Shown: positions 42,660-49,518 of the stretch, piece by piece
Layout of the letters: the number at the start of each line of letters is the position of its first letter
How positions within the stretch are numbered: the stretch's first letter is position 1
DNA from: Marinospirillum alkalitolerans
Lineage (GTDB): Bacteria > Pseudomonadota > Gammaproteobacteria > Pseudomonadales > Halomonadaceae
DNA: 64,000 nucleotides
Reading direction: 5' to 3'
Assembly (NCBI RefSeq): GCF_045055655.1
Contig: NZ_JBANFI010000004.1
Location: 62,001-126,000, forward strand
Notes under the pieces: generated by a model
Seen by the model: only the letters and a program-made list of their open reading frames with translations
What the model was told of the DNA's origin: nothing
Databases searched by the model: none
Program-made: the position numbers and the translations under genes

Positions 42660-45032
42660 CTACCTATTAGTTGAAAAAATAACGGAATAGATCCTAATTG
42701 TCGCCCAGACAAAAAGAATCCAAGACAAATAAGACTGAACTGTCTGGAAAACCTTACACTCAACAGCAAAGTTCATTCCCATGAATGACAAAGTAACAGA
42801 GCTACAAGAAGTTCCTGAGGGTAAAGAAGGTAAAAGGCTGAGAAGATTAAGAGACTGCATTCTTTCACTTATAGAGGATAAAAAAGTATCAGCCTGATCT
42901 GATACAACCTGATGCAATCCGGATTCAATCTCATGATCAAAATCATGAGAAGCCAAATCATTATACGCATCAAGCTCACCTTGAATATCTGAAACAACAG
43001 AATCAACATTAGATGAAATCTGATCATAGACATCAGCCTCACTAATATCAGCTTCATCAAGGCTAGAAAAATCATCAAAGGAATCAGAAAAATCGGTTAA
43101 TGTCTTATGAAGATCATCAATTTGATCCGATATTTTATCTAAACCATCTTGTGCAACATCACCATCCCCAGACGACAGAGTATCAACGAGATCACCAATA
43201 GCCGAGGATAGGCCATCAATCGCAGCACCCTGAGAATTAATGGACTGGGATAACTGGCCTGTTTGAGATTCGATAGCAGTGGTTAATTGAGATGTCTGAG
43301 CATCAAAAGAGGGATTTAGAGCATCTGCGATTTCATCAGCTGTTGGGTTTTCGATGCCAGCAAGCTGATCAGATAGATCATCAAAATACTGGGAAAACTC
43401 AGAGCTAATAAGAGATGGTAGATCCAGAATCGCTGAAAGAATATCTTTAGAGACATCAACCAGCTGAGAGAGAAAGCCAGAGAGGCCATCCAGTAGCATG
43501 TTGGCCGTCTCTGTAATGCGAGATACAATATTCGATTGAGATCGATCAATAGCGGAAATGATTGCACTATCATCAAAGTTGACCTCAGTTGATACATTAA
43601 CAGTAATGTCTCCGACCTCACCAATAACATCAACATCGGTATCAACTATAGGGCCGCCTCCTACGGAGCCGCCTGTATCGCCACCGGTTGAACCACCAGT
43701 TGACCCACCATTCGACCCACCCGTTGACCCTCCTGTCGAGCCACCCGTCGACCCTCCTGTGGAGCCACCACCTGAGCCCGAACTATCACCACCTGTTGAT
43801 CCACCCGCTGAGCCTCCTGCCGAGCCACCCGATCCCGAATTATCGCCTCCCGTCGAGCCGCCTGAGCCTGAGCCGCCTCCTCCCGTAGAGCCAGTAGCAC
43901 CTCCCGCTGACCCTCCTGTAGAATCATTGGCTGAACCTGAGCTATCACCACCGGCTGATCCACCTGATGAACCTCCTGTCGATCCACCAGCGTCACCACC
44001 TGGCGAGCTACCAGTATCACCATCAGAAGAGCCATCAGAATCACCGCCAGTTGAACCACCTTCAGAACCGCCTCCATTAGCACCGCCTCCATCAGTATCA
44101 CCCCCTGAATCTCCACCAGAATCAGGAGTGCAGTCATAGACTGAACAATAATGGACGATACTAGCAGACTGACTAGATGAATTCATCGTATAAAGACACC
44201 CACCACTAGTAAAGAAACCACCATAAGGCAAATGAGCGTCATTATAGATTAATGATGGGCAAGAAGAAGAATTGTACAAATCATCAGGATCAACATGAGG
44301 ATTGTGCCAATCAGAGGGGTGAGTATAAGAAGCGCAAATTATAGCAGATTCACAAACATAGTAAGGAGGTGTACCCCAATCAGGATTACCATCATGATAG
44401 AAAACACCGTTGCCTAAATCGCGCAGCTCAGGAACATCAGGCACTGGCTGACCAGGCAAAAGATCATCATCGTCATCTGCATTAAAATCACAATCAGGAC
44501 GATCAGGAGGACAAGAAGGCTCATCATCATCATCTGCATTAAAATCACAATCAGGACGATCAGGGGGACAAGAAGGCTCATCATGAGCACTGGAAATGCA
44601 ATGACTAAAATCGCCATCTAAAGCAGAAGGAACACCGATGCGTTTTTGATAATGCTCTCTATGATAAGAGACGTTACAACCATTAGTTGAAGATGCAAGT
44701 TGAGTATAAACATTGCGCTGTAAATAAGGACGATCAATACGGTTTACAATACGAGTATAAGATGATGGCGCAGAACGAGCGGGAGAACAATAAGTTTCCC
44801 AGCTACCATCTGCTAATTGGCGTCTCCTACGTTCTGGCGCATTAGACGGATAACTAGAATTAACAACGCGAGAATCATGAGGACCGGTCCACTCTGAAAG
44901 AGGCGCCCTGGATGCATCATAAACGAGATCACAAGTAGCTCTGGGCACATCGGATGCAAAGGATTGAGAGGAAAAAATATAGGAGAAAGCAACAATAAGA
45001 ACGAAAAAAAAGTAAATAAGATTAATAGGCAT
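42660..45032 (-). CDS. pIII-like adsorption protein with glycine-rich and repeat regions
   Basis: 790 residues, far longer than fd pIII (about 420). Order: signal peptide (INLIYFFFVLIVAFSYIFSSQSFA), a cysteine-bearing N-terminal domain (25-140), two tandem 19-residue repeats EPSCPPDRPDCDFNADDDD, a second Cys-containing domain, a Gly/Ser/Thr-rich low-complexity linker of about 160 residues (GGSTGGS-type), a Ser/Asp/Gln helical region rich in heptads, and a C-terminal transmembrane anchor (SYLSWILFVWATIRIYSVIF). This is the pIII plan of receptor-binding domains on glycine linkers plus a membrane-anchored C-domain. Start 45032 has a GGAGG site. Confidence 0.88.
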   Translation of the reverse strand: MPINLIYFFFVLIVAFSYIFSSQSFASDVPRATCDLVYDASRAPLSEWTGPHDSRVVNSSYPSNAPERRRRQLADGSWETYCSPARSAPSSYTRIVNRIDRPYLQRNVYTQLASSTNGCNVSYHREHYQKRIGVPSALDGDFSHCISSAHDEPSCPPDRPDCDFNADDDDEPSCPPDRPDCDFNADDDDDLLPGQPVPDVPELRDLGNGVFYHDGNPDWGTPPYYVCESAIICASYTHPSDWHNPHVDPDDLYNSSSCPSLIYNDAHLPYGGFFTSGGCLYTMNSSSQSASIVHYCSVYDCTPDSGGDSGGDTDGGGANGGGSEGGSTGGDSDGSSDGDTGSSPGGDAGGSTGGSSGGSAGGDSSGSANDSTGGSAGGATGSTGGGGSGSGGSTGGDNSGSGGSAGGSAGGSTGGDSSGSGGGSTGGSTGGSTGGSTGGSNGGSTGGSTGGDTGGSVGGGPIVDTDVDVIGEVGDITVNVSTEVNFDDSAIISAIDRSQSNIVSRITETANMLLDGLSGFLSQLVDVSKDILSAILDLPSLISSEFSQYFDDLSDQLAGIENPTADEIADALNPSFDAQTSQLTTAIESQTGQLSQSINSQGAAIDGLSSAIGDLVDTLSSGDGDVAQDGLDKISDQIDDLHKTLTDFSDSFDDFSSLDEADISEADVYDQISSNVDSVVSDIQGELDAYNDLASHDFDHEIESGLHQVVSDQADTFLSSISERMQSLNLLSLLPSLPSGTSCSSVTLSFMGMNFAVECKVFQTVQSYLSWILFVWATIRIYSVIFSTNR
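44465..44578 (-). repeat. Two tandem 57-bp repeats in pIII gene
   Basis: Two nearly identical units offset by 57 bp encode the 19-residue motif EPSCPPDRPDCDFNADDDD twice. Near-identity at DNA level suggests recent duplication. Confidence 0.8.
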
Positions 45033-45085
45033 CACAACCTCCAAAAGCTGACAAACGCATTTTCAGGCATCACACCCAGCATCTG

Positions 45086-45109
45086 TAAAAAGGCCCTCAA
45101 GTGAGGGCC
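45086..45109 (-). terminator. Terminator between pVIII and pIII genes
   Basis: Minus-strand stem GGCCCTC/GAGGGCC with a 4-nt loop followed by TTTTTAC. Placed right after the major coat gene, as in Ff phages, where it lets coat mRNA greatly exceed downstream mRNA. Confidence 0.88.
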
Positions 45110-45138
45110 AGAGGGGGTTGAGATGCTGACCACAAGGA

Positions 45139-45396
45139 TTAGCTTGCGCGGCTGATGAACTTCTTGAACAAACTAATGCCGATCAAACCAGCCATAATGA
45201 CAGTGACAACAGGCCAAGCGGCAGCGGCCAAAGCGGTTCCCATACCAGCCACCTCAGAAAATGCAGCTGTGGCACCAGCTGGCAAATCAGCCATTGCTTG
45301 GCCGGATACAACTGCAGTTCCGGCTACAGCAGTAGCAGCGAGTTTCTTGGAGTGACGAGCAGCCATTACACGCAGGTTTTGAAGTTTTTGTTTCAT
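45139..45396 (-). CDS. Major coat protein (pVIII-like) precursor
   Basis: 85 residues: signal peptide with basic start and AVAGTAVVSGQAMA cleavage region, then a mature protein of about 49 residues with acidic N-terminus (DLPAGATAAFSEVAG), a transmembrane span (AAWPVVTVIMAGLIGIS) and basic C-terminus LFKKFISRAS. That tail closely resembles the DNA-contacting LFKKFTSKAS tail of Ff pVIII. ATG 45396 has GGAGAA; the longer open frame upstream is not the gene. The start overlaps the preceding stop (ATGA). Confidence 0.93.
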   Translation of the reverse strand: MKQKLQNLRVMAARHSKKLAATAVAGTAVVSGQAMADLPAGATAAFSEVAGMGTALAAAAWPVVTVIMAGLIGISLFKKFISRAS

Positions 45397-45509
45397 TGGA
45401 TTTTCTCCATAAATTGTTTGAAATAAAGCATGGATGCTGCCCAGGCCCAGCCTATTGCATAGGCAGTTATCAGAGACCCAACAATGAATACGATGTTTTC
45501 GTGTGTCAT
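45393..45509 (-). CDS. 38-residue membrane protein, pVII/pIX-like
   Basis: MTHENIVFIVGSLITAYAIGWAW begins a 38-residue protein with a single transmembrane helix and a short charged tail. Size and position directly before the major coat gene are those of the small pVII/pIX tip proteins of inoviruses. The ATG at 45509 has a GGAGG site and overlaps the stop of the gene before it, and its own stop overlaps the coat start, so the trio is translationally coupled. Confidence 0.75.
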   Translation of the reverse strand: MTHENIVFIVGSLITAYAIGWAWAASMLYFKQFMEKIQ

Positions 45510-45898
45510 CGCTGGCCTCCTTTGATAGCGCCAAGGCCAAAAGCCATGAGCAATCCACAAATAAAGACAAGTAGCCATAAATGGTCGTATTGGATTTGTG
45601 ATATGGAAGCGCCCAAGTCATCATCGATGGGATAAGATGCATAACTTGATCGACTTATCATCAGGAAATCATTTTCGGGACAACTCAAAATAGAATTGGC
45701 CCCTGAAATAATTTCTGAAAATCCACCTACTTTTGAGCAAGTAGCGACTAGAACGGTTGAGTCAAAAAAACCTGGCTGACGTATCGCTTGTTGAAAAGGC
45801 GTCAACTGGAAAAGATGAGTCGGACAGCTCACTAAAGAGCTGCCATCAAACACCACTTGATTCCAATCTTGCTCACAAAGTCCGATACGATCAGCCAT
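45506..45898 (-). CDS. Phage protein with C-terminal membrane helix
   Basis: 130 residues; an N-terminal domain with four cysteines (LCEQD, SCPTH, TCSKV, SCPEN) is followed by a C-terminal transmembrane helix (HLWLLVFICGLLMAFGLGAIKGG). No signal peptide is obvious, so the topology is uncertain. It stands between the ssDNA-binding protein and the small coat genes, so it is likely a minor virion or assembly protein. No family recognised. Confidence 0.65.
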   Translation of the reverse strand: MADRIGLCEQDWNQVVFDGSSLVSCPTHLFQLTPFQQAIRQPGFFDSTVLVATCSKVGGFSEIISGANSILSCPENDFLMISRSSYASYPIDDDLGASISQIQYDHLWLLVFICGLLMAFGLGAIKGGQR

Positions 45899-45909
45899 GA
45901 CCTAGCCCT

Positions 45910-46245
45910 CTATTTCTTTGATTGATCTGCTGATTGCTTTGGGTGCGTTGTTGCTGATCCAGGTGGCCAGCTGGCTGAGATAATCTTGAGGCCACCTTTA
46001 CCACCAGCCATCAATGACATCTGGACTTCAAGCTCCAAGGGACAAGGAAGAGAGTCTGCATACTGTTGCAGTGACTCAAAAACGTCATAGGGTGCGTTTA
46101 AGACCATGATTTCTTTACCAAGACGGTTTTGGTTATCAGGATCTGCATCTTGAACAACTTGCACTTTTGCACCTTTAATGCCGCCATCCATGCTGTAACG
46201 ACTGGCACCGATAACTTGAGCAACCATTTTATAAGTGGGGTTCAT
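45910..46245 (-). CDS. Probable ssDNA-binding protein (pV-like)
   Basis: 111 residues from ATG 46245 (GGAGAAG upstream). The beta-rich sequence VAQVIGASRYSMDGGIKGAKVQVVQDADPDNQNRLGKEIMVLNAP with a Lys/Ser-rich tail resembles the small DNA-binding proteins that coat inovirus ssDNA before packaging. It is the first gene after the presumed origin and heads the structural unit, the position of gene V-type proteins. Assignment rests on size, position and composition more than on a diagnostic motif. Confidence 0.7.
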   Translation of the reverse strand: MNPTYKMVAQVIGASRYSMDGGIKGAKVQVVQDADPDNQNRLGKEIMVLNAPYDVFESLQQYADSLPCPLELEVQMSLMAGGKGGLKIISASWPPGSATTHPKQSADQSKK

Positions 46246-46621
46246 CTTCTTCTCCAACATTGATTAATGGGCGCTACCCATAAAGGGTCGGGCTTTTCGG
46301 GGTTCGCTAAACGCTCATTCCCAAGTCGCTTAAAACCGCGACTGGGGAACTGGCCCCTACAATCCCTAGCGCAGTTAATGCAGCGGCTGCCGCCGCACTT
46401 AAAACCTCACCAGCTCCCTCTGCTCGGGGATCGAGGCAAGGGGTCACCCCTAGCACCGCCACCCAGTGATCGCTTACGGTCGCATGCAGAGCCATGCAGA
46501 CGGCCAGCTGGGTATCAACCCCACTCGTGCCTCGGGGGTGTGACACCCAGCCGCCCGCCTGCTGATATGGCTGCGCGACCGAAGCGACGGGTGACGGGCA
46601 AGGGGTTAGAGGGAACACAGG
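46246..46621. other. Presumed phage replication origin / packaging region
   Basis: 376 bp with no convincing gene, much more G+C-rich than the rest of the prophage and packed with hairpins: AGTCGC/GCGACT (46324-46343), GCGGC/GCCGC (46383-46396), AGGGGTCACCCCT (about 46439-46451), GCATG/CATGC (about 46482-46497) and a large GCTGGGT/ACCCAGC stem spanning 46507-46551. Filamentous phages keep their origins and packaging hairpin in such an intergenic region. Open frames here on both strands are low-complexity and judged non-coding. Confidence 0.6.
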
Positions 46622-46891
46622 CTAGACTCCAGAGGTAAGCTGGTTGCCAGCATGAGCGGCGGCAGCCGCCTCACCCCCACCCAGCTGAAGCTGGGTCAAA
46701 TTCTTTGGCTGAGGATCAAGGCCATCAGCCAATAAAAGCTGTCGCCTAGCGTGCTGGGCCTGCACAACCGCAGATAGATAGAATGCACCGAGCTTATTCG
46801 GCGTCTCCATCGCGTCACCTGCTAAATGGTTCAGCTTGGCAAGATCTTCTGGATCAAGAAAAATTCGTATTGGTGCTTTTTTTGATGTCAT
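46622..46891 (-). CDS. Small RHH/CopG-like phage protein
   Basis: 89 residues. MTSKKAPIRIFLDPEDLAKLNHLAGDAMETPNKLGAFYLSAVV has the beta-strand plus two-helix spacing of ribbon-helix-helix regulators, followed by an Ala/Gly/Gln tail. ATG 46891 has AGGAGC; the frame extends upstream without a ribosome site. It lies right next to the presumed origin and could regulate replication or early transcription; this is inferred from fold and place. Confidence 0.6.
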   Translation of the reverse strand: MTSKKAPIRIFLDPEDLAKLNHLAGDAMETPNKLGAFYLSAVVQAQHARRQLLLADGLDPQPKNLTQLQLGGGEAAAAAHAGNQLTSGV

Positions 46892-46979
46892 GTTGAATGC
46901 TCCTGGAGCTGTTTGATTAATGCAGACAGCTATAAGCTTGCTTGCATGGGCTTGAGCAATACTCAAGATTTAAATAACG

Positions 46980-47561
46980 CTAAAAATCACAAGTCGCAGA
47001 GCGATAGGTGTGATAATTCAAATTTGCAACACGTCCTAAATAATCGAGTCGGTCTTCTAGAGACTTAATGACATCAGGCGCTAAAAAGAGGTCTTTAGCT
47101 TGAGACTGCACCAAAGCACACTGCTGCTGGGTAAAGTGAGAAATCATTGAGCGCTGAGTAGCAGAGTCAAAATATAAAATCGTATTCTTTTGACCTGGCA
47201 CATCAAGAGAGTCAGAAACGCCAACGAATGGATGATTTTTATAAGGCGGATGATGAATCATCAGGTCTTGAATGATTCCACCAGCCAGAACAAAATTGAT
47301 CTTGTATTTTGCGCACAAATAGAATGCAAAATGATCAACACTATAAAAATCCATATCAAACAAAGTGATAGTGAGCTTTTGAGTCTCAGAATCAAGCACA
47401 TATTTAGGATGCACTTGAATATGCGCATCATCAGCCAATGGCCTGAAAGACAAATGTAAATGGCCTGAGTGTAAATCATCCTGAAAAACAGAATAGAAAA
47501 CGACTGCACTTAAATGAGCTTGGAGAAAGAGAGCATCTGACTTCATTCTATTTTTAATCAT
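46980..47561 (-). CDS. Phage protein of unknown function
   Basis: 193 residues, no family recognised. Soluble; contains several His-rich patches (HSGHLHLSFRPLADDAHIQVH, DLMIHHPPYKNHPF) and KLTITLFDMDFYSVDHFAFYLCAKYKINF. The HLHLS string is reminiscent of a HUH motif but no partner Tyr-Lys motif is obvious, so no endonuclease claim is made. Starts by overlap (ATGA) with the gene before it in a leftward early unit of four small genes. Confidence 0.6.
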   Translation of the reverse strand: MIKNRMKSDALFLQAHLSAVVFYSVFQDDLHSGHLHLSFRPLADDAHIQVHPKYVLDSETQKLTITLFDMDFYSVDHFAFYLCAKYKINFVLAGGIIQDLMIHHPPYKNHPFVGVSDSLDVPGQKNTILYFDSATQRSMISHFTQQQCALVQSQAKDLFLAPDVIKSLEDRLDYLGRVANLNYHTYRSATCDF

Positions 47562-47791
47562 GATGCACCTCCATCAGTGTAGAAAGGGATCTGCATGGAA
47601 CCAGATTTCAACGCCTTCAAGTATAAAATGGACTTTTCTAGCTCAATCTGGAGTTCAGTCTCTAGGACTGGATTGCCATCAAATGAATTACGCAGAGATA
47701 AAAAAAGCTCTGACGCCTTTTGAATTGATACCAATGCATCATCAACAGCAAGAGCAAAATCAATTTTTATAGCCATCATTTGCTGAGTCAT
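47558..47791 (-). CDS. Small coiled-coil-like phage protein
   Basis: 77 residues (MTQQMMAIKIDFALAVDDALVSIQKAS to the tail YTDGGAS), predicted mostly helical with heptad-like leucines. No family recognised. Its ATG overlaps the stop of the upstream HTH gene and its stop overlaps the downstream start, so the three genes share translation coupling. Confidence 0.55.
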   Translation of the reverse strand: MTQQMMAIKIDFALAVDDALVSIQKASELFLSLRNSFDGNPVLETELQIELEKSILYLKALKSGSMQIPFYTDGGAS

Positions 47792-48030
47792 GATGCACCG
47801 CCTTCGTGCTCTAAACACTGCTTAGATAAAAGAGCGACATTGACCAGGGAATACTTGCCCATTTTGACGGTGGGGAGATAACCGTTTGAAATCCAGCCAT
47901 CGATAACACGGACGCTTAAACCGATATGGCGAGCGAAGGTTTCGCGAGTAACGAGAGGAGCAAACACAGTTGCACCAGTTAACTGCTGGGGAGCCGGAGC
48001 GATTTCAGGAATGGAAGCTTGTTGGTTCAT
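47788..48030 (-). CDS. HTH (MerR/excisionase-like) phage regulator
   Basis: 80 residues with FARHIGLSVRVIDGWISNGYLPTVKMGKYSLVNVALLSKQC, a winged-helix pattern of the excisionase/AlpA type where the second helix reads xxVxxWIxxGxLP. First gene of the leftward early unit; ATG 48030 has AAGGAC. Upstream are three 10-bp tandem repeats and the divergent repressor-like gene, so it is part of the lysogeny switch or acts as directionality factor. Confidence 0.75.
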   Translation of the reverse strand: MNQQASIPEIAPAPQQLTGATVFAPLVTRETFARHIGLSVRVIDGWISNGYLPTVKMGKYSLVNVALLSKQCLEHEGGAS

Positions 48031-48056
48031 AGCTTGAGTCCTTTTGCTATACTGCT

Positions 48057-48086
48057 TGCGTTGGGTTGTAATGGGTTGCAATGGGT
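48057..48086. promoter_or_regulatory. Three tandem 10-bp operator-like repeats
   Basis: TGCGTTGGGT, TGTAATGGGT and TGCAATGGGT follow each other without gaps, one helical turn each, 27-57 bp upstream of the leftward early gene start, overlapping its presumed promoter. Confidence 0.6.
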
Positions 48087-48166
48087 AACAAGAAAGGAGA
48101 AGCACAAAGAAAGTTAAATCCTTCGTTCAGTACGCATCCTATCTAGTTGTCCAAGAAAGCTATAAA

Positions 48167-48226
48167 GACATGTACAAAGTGCATAGGAACAGTGTAGTCA
48201 TGGACTATGGACATGTAAAGGGTGCA
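48167..48226. repeat. Direct repeat pair in the phage control region
   Basis: GACATGTACAAAGTGCA (48167-48183) and GACATGTAAAGGGTGCA (48210-48226) share 14 of 17 bases, 43 bp apart (about four helical turns), upstream of the repressor-like gene. Candidate binding sites for that protein. Confidence 0.5.
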
Positions 48227-48252
48227 AAACAGAAAAATGATGAGTTATTACT

Positions 48253-48525
48253 ATGGAAAAAAACATAGACGATAGAGCAATGCTATTGCTAGAAAAAACA
48301 AGCATAGCGGAGCTAGATAGACTTGGGTCAACGAGCTATACGCGGTGGCAAAACATAAAACGTGGAAAAGCGAGGTTCGGTGCAGCCGAGATAGAAATTT
48401 TAGGTAAAGCGTACCCTGAATTCAGATGGTGGCTTATGACAGGAGGGGAAGAACCTGATATAGGTCAAATCAGCCCAATGTCGAAGGATGTGCAAAAGGA
48501 GCTGAAGAGAACAGGGACGGAATAA
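48253..48525 (+). CDS. Probable phage repressor (HTH)
   Basis: 90 residues. RAMLLLEKTSIAELDRLGSTSYTRWQNIKRGKARFGAAEIEILGKAYPEFRWWLMTGGEEPDIGQISP has a helix-turn-helix followed by the YPxFxxWLxTG motif found in small phage repressor-type regulators. It is transcribed away from the early unit across a 222-bp control region with repeated sequence motifs, the usual place of a lysogeny repressor. Direct proof of DNA binding is lacking. Confidence 0.75.
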   Translation: MEKNIDDRAMLLLEKTSIAELDRLGSTSYTRWQNIKRGKARFGAAEIEILGKAYPEFRWWLMTGGEEPDIGQISPMSKDVQKELKRTGTE

Positions 48526-48586
48526 AACTGGCTGCGAGAGTAAATGCAGCCTGGTTCCAAGGAGGAAGGCAAAAGGAGGAAGCATA

Positions 48587-49297
48587 ATGGGATGGTTCAT
48601 TTTAGCAATAGCGGTAATAGTAGCAGCAAATTTAATATCAAAAAAATCAAAGACAGAAAAAAAGGAGAAAAAAGAGGCAAAGTATGAAAATGAGAAAAAA
48701 ACCAAAACTTTGCGAAGAACAAAAAAATTAGAAACCTCTCAAGAAAAAAGTGAAATTGAGATTAAAACAGGCAAAAAGGCCAGTGATAATTTTTACGCTT
48801 CACTCAATAAGAACAATAAAGATACAAAAGAAAATGAGGCGTCAGAAGAAGTTAAAGAAATTGGAAAAGTAGGAGAATGGCTAAAGGATGGAAAAAAAGT
48901 CTACAGAGGCAAATCGCACCTGATGACAGAAACGGAGAGAAAGTTCTTCCATCACATGCAGGAGAAATTCGGAAACGATAAAAGGATTTTTGCACAAGTC
49001 AGAGTAGTCGATCTACTCAACGTCAACTGGTCAGAAATACGCAAGGGCTCATTTGATGAAAAAGTAGCATTCAGGCAAATAAGCCAGTGGCACGTTGACT
49101 ATGTCGTAACCGATCAAGACTTCAAAATCATCTGTGCAGCTGAACTTGATGATGCAAGCCATGAACGTGACGACAGACAAAAGCGGGACTGGATCATGAA
49201 TCGGGCATTCGAATCTGCTGGATTGAAGCTATACAGATTCAAGCTGAAAGAGAACGACGCCAGACTGATCACAGAAAAAGAAGAATCCATAGCCTAG
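48587..49297 (+). CDS. Membrane-anchored DUF2726 protein (possible cargo nuclease)
   Basis: 236 residues: an N-terminal transmembrane helix (MGWFILAIAVIVAANLIS), a highly charged Lys/Glu linker (about 19-95) and a C-terminal DUF2726 domain (LMTETERKFFHHMQEKFGNDKRIFAQVRVVDLLNV ... WHVDYVVTDQDFKIICAAELDDASHERDDRQKRDWIMNRAFESAGLKLYRFK). The HVDYVV-AAELDDASH arrangement is like restriction-endonuclease-fold sites (Asp and Glu in strands). Located between the repressor and attR, outside the phage core, so probably accessory cargo, possibly exclusion or defence. Confidence 0.75.
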   Translation: MGWFILAIAVIVAANLISKKSKTEKKEKKEAKYENEKKTKTLRRTKKLETSQEKSEIEIKTGKKASDNFYASLNKNNKDTKENEASEEVKEIGKVGEWLKDGKKVYRGKSHLMTETERKFFHHMQEKFGNDKRIFAQVRVVDLLNVNWSEIRKGSFDEKVAFRQISQWHVDYVVTDQDFKIICAAELDDASHERDDRQKRDWIMNRAFESAGLKLYRFKLKENDARLITEKEESIA

Positions 49298-49333
49298 GAT
49301 GTTGCAAAATGGAAATAGCTGAGTACAATGGCG

Positions 49334-49341
49334 GTACCCAA
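49334..49341. promoter_or_regulatory. Possible integrase arm site, right end
   Basis: GTACCCAA, matching the two direct copies near attL (37170-37188), lies about 100 bp inside attR in a stretch (49298-49434) that holds no gene. Confidence 0.35.
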
Positions 49342-49434
49342 ACAAAGGGTTCTAACCAGTAACGAAACTAGCAGCTACTGCCCTAAACGCTTGTTTTTGC
49401 TGGGAAAGGGTTTTAAAGAGTTTTACTATAAATA

Positions 49435-49494
49435 ATTTAAAATCCCTCGACCTTTTGGTTGTGCCGGTTCGAGTCCGGCCCCGGGCACCAAAAA
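49435..49494 (+). repeat. attR of inovirus prophage (tRNA-Leu 3' fragment)
   Basis: Exact 60-bp copy of 37044-37103; it lacks the tRNA 5' half, so it is not a gene but the duplicated attachment core. Confidence 0.93.
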
Positions 49495-49518
49495 GTGATT
49501 TCTTATGCAAGAAATCAA

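Larger units (their letters stand above)
37044..49494. mobile_element. Inovirus (filamentous phage) prophage, about 12.4 kb
   Basis: Bounded by a perfect 60-bp direct repeat made from the 3' half of tRNA-Leu(UAA). It encodes the diagnostic inovirus set: Zot/pI ATPase, secretin/pIV, pVIII-like major coat protein with signal peptide, pIII-like adsorption protein with glycine-rich linker, pVI-like protein, a probable ssDNA-binding protein and a replication initiation factor, plus a tyrosine integrase next to attL. Structural genes run leftward; a repressor-like gene and a cargo gene run rightward. No gene is visibly broken, so it may be functional. Confidence 0.95.

Noticed and set aside
43558..44139. 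193-codon plus-strand frame rich in PPVEPP/PPVDPP
   Set aside because: It is the antisense of the glycine-rich linker of the pIII gene; Gly codons read backwards give Pro. No ribosome site, and the minus frame has signal peptide, domains and anchor.
46267..46638. Two open frames on opposite strands in the 46.25-46.62 kb block
   Set aside because: Low-complexity Pro/Arg/Ala sequences without ribosome sites in a GC-rich hairpin region; better explained as origin sequence.
46980..47561. HUH endonuclease based on HLHLS
   Set aside because: The string is near the N-terminus without a Tyr-x-x-Lys partner or matching strand pattern; a Rep gene already exists in the phage.
48057..48226. CRISPR array
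   Set aside because: Only three contiguous 10-bp repeats and one 17-bp pair; no spacer pattern, no cas genes anywhere in the window.
49435..49494. Second tRNA-Leu gene
   Set aside because: Only the 3' half is present; it is the duplicated attachment core of the prophage.
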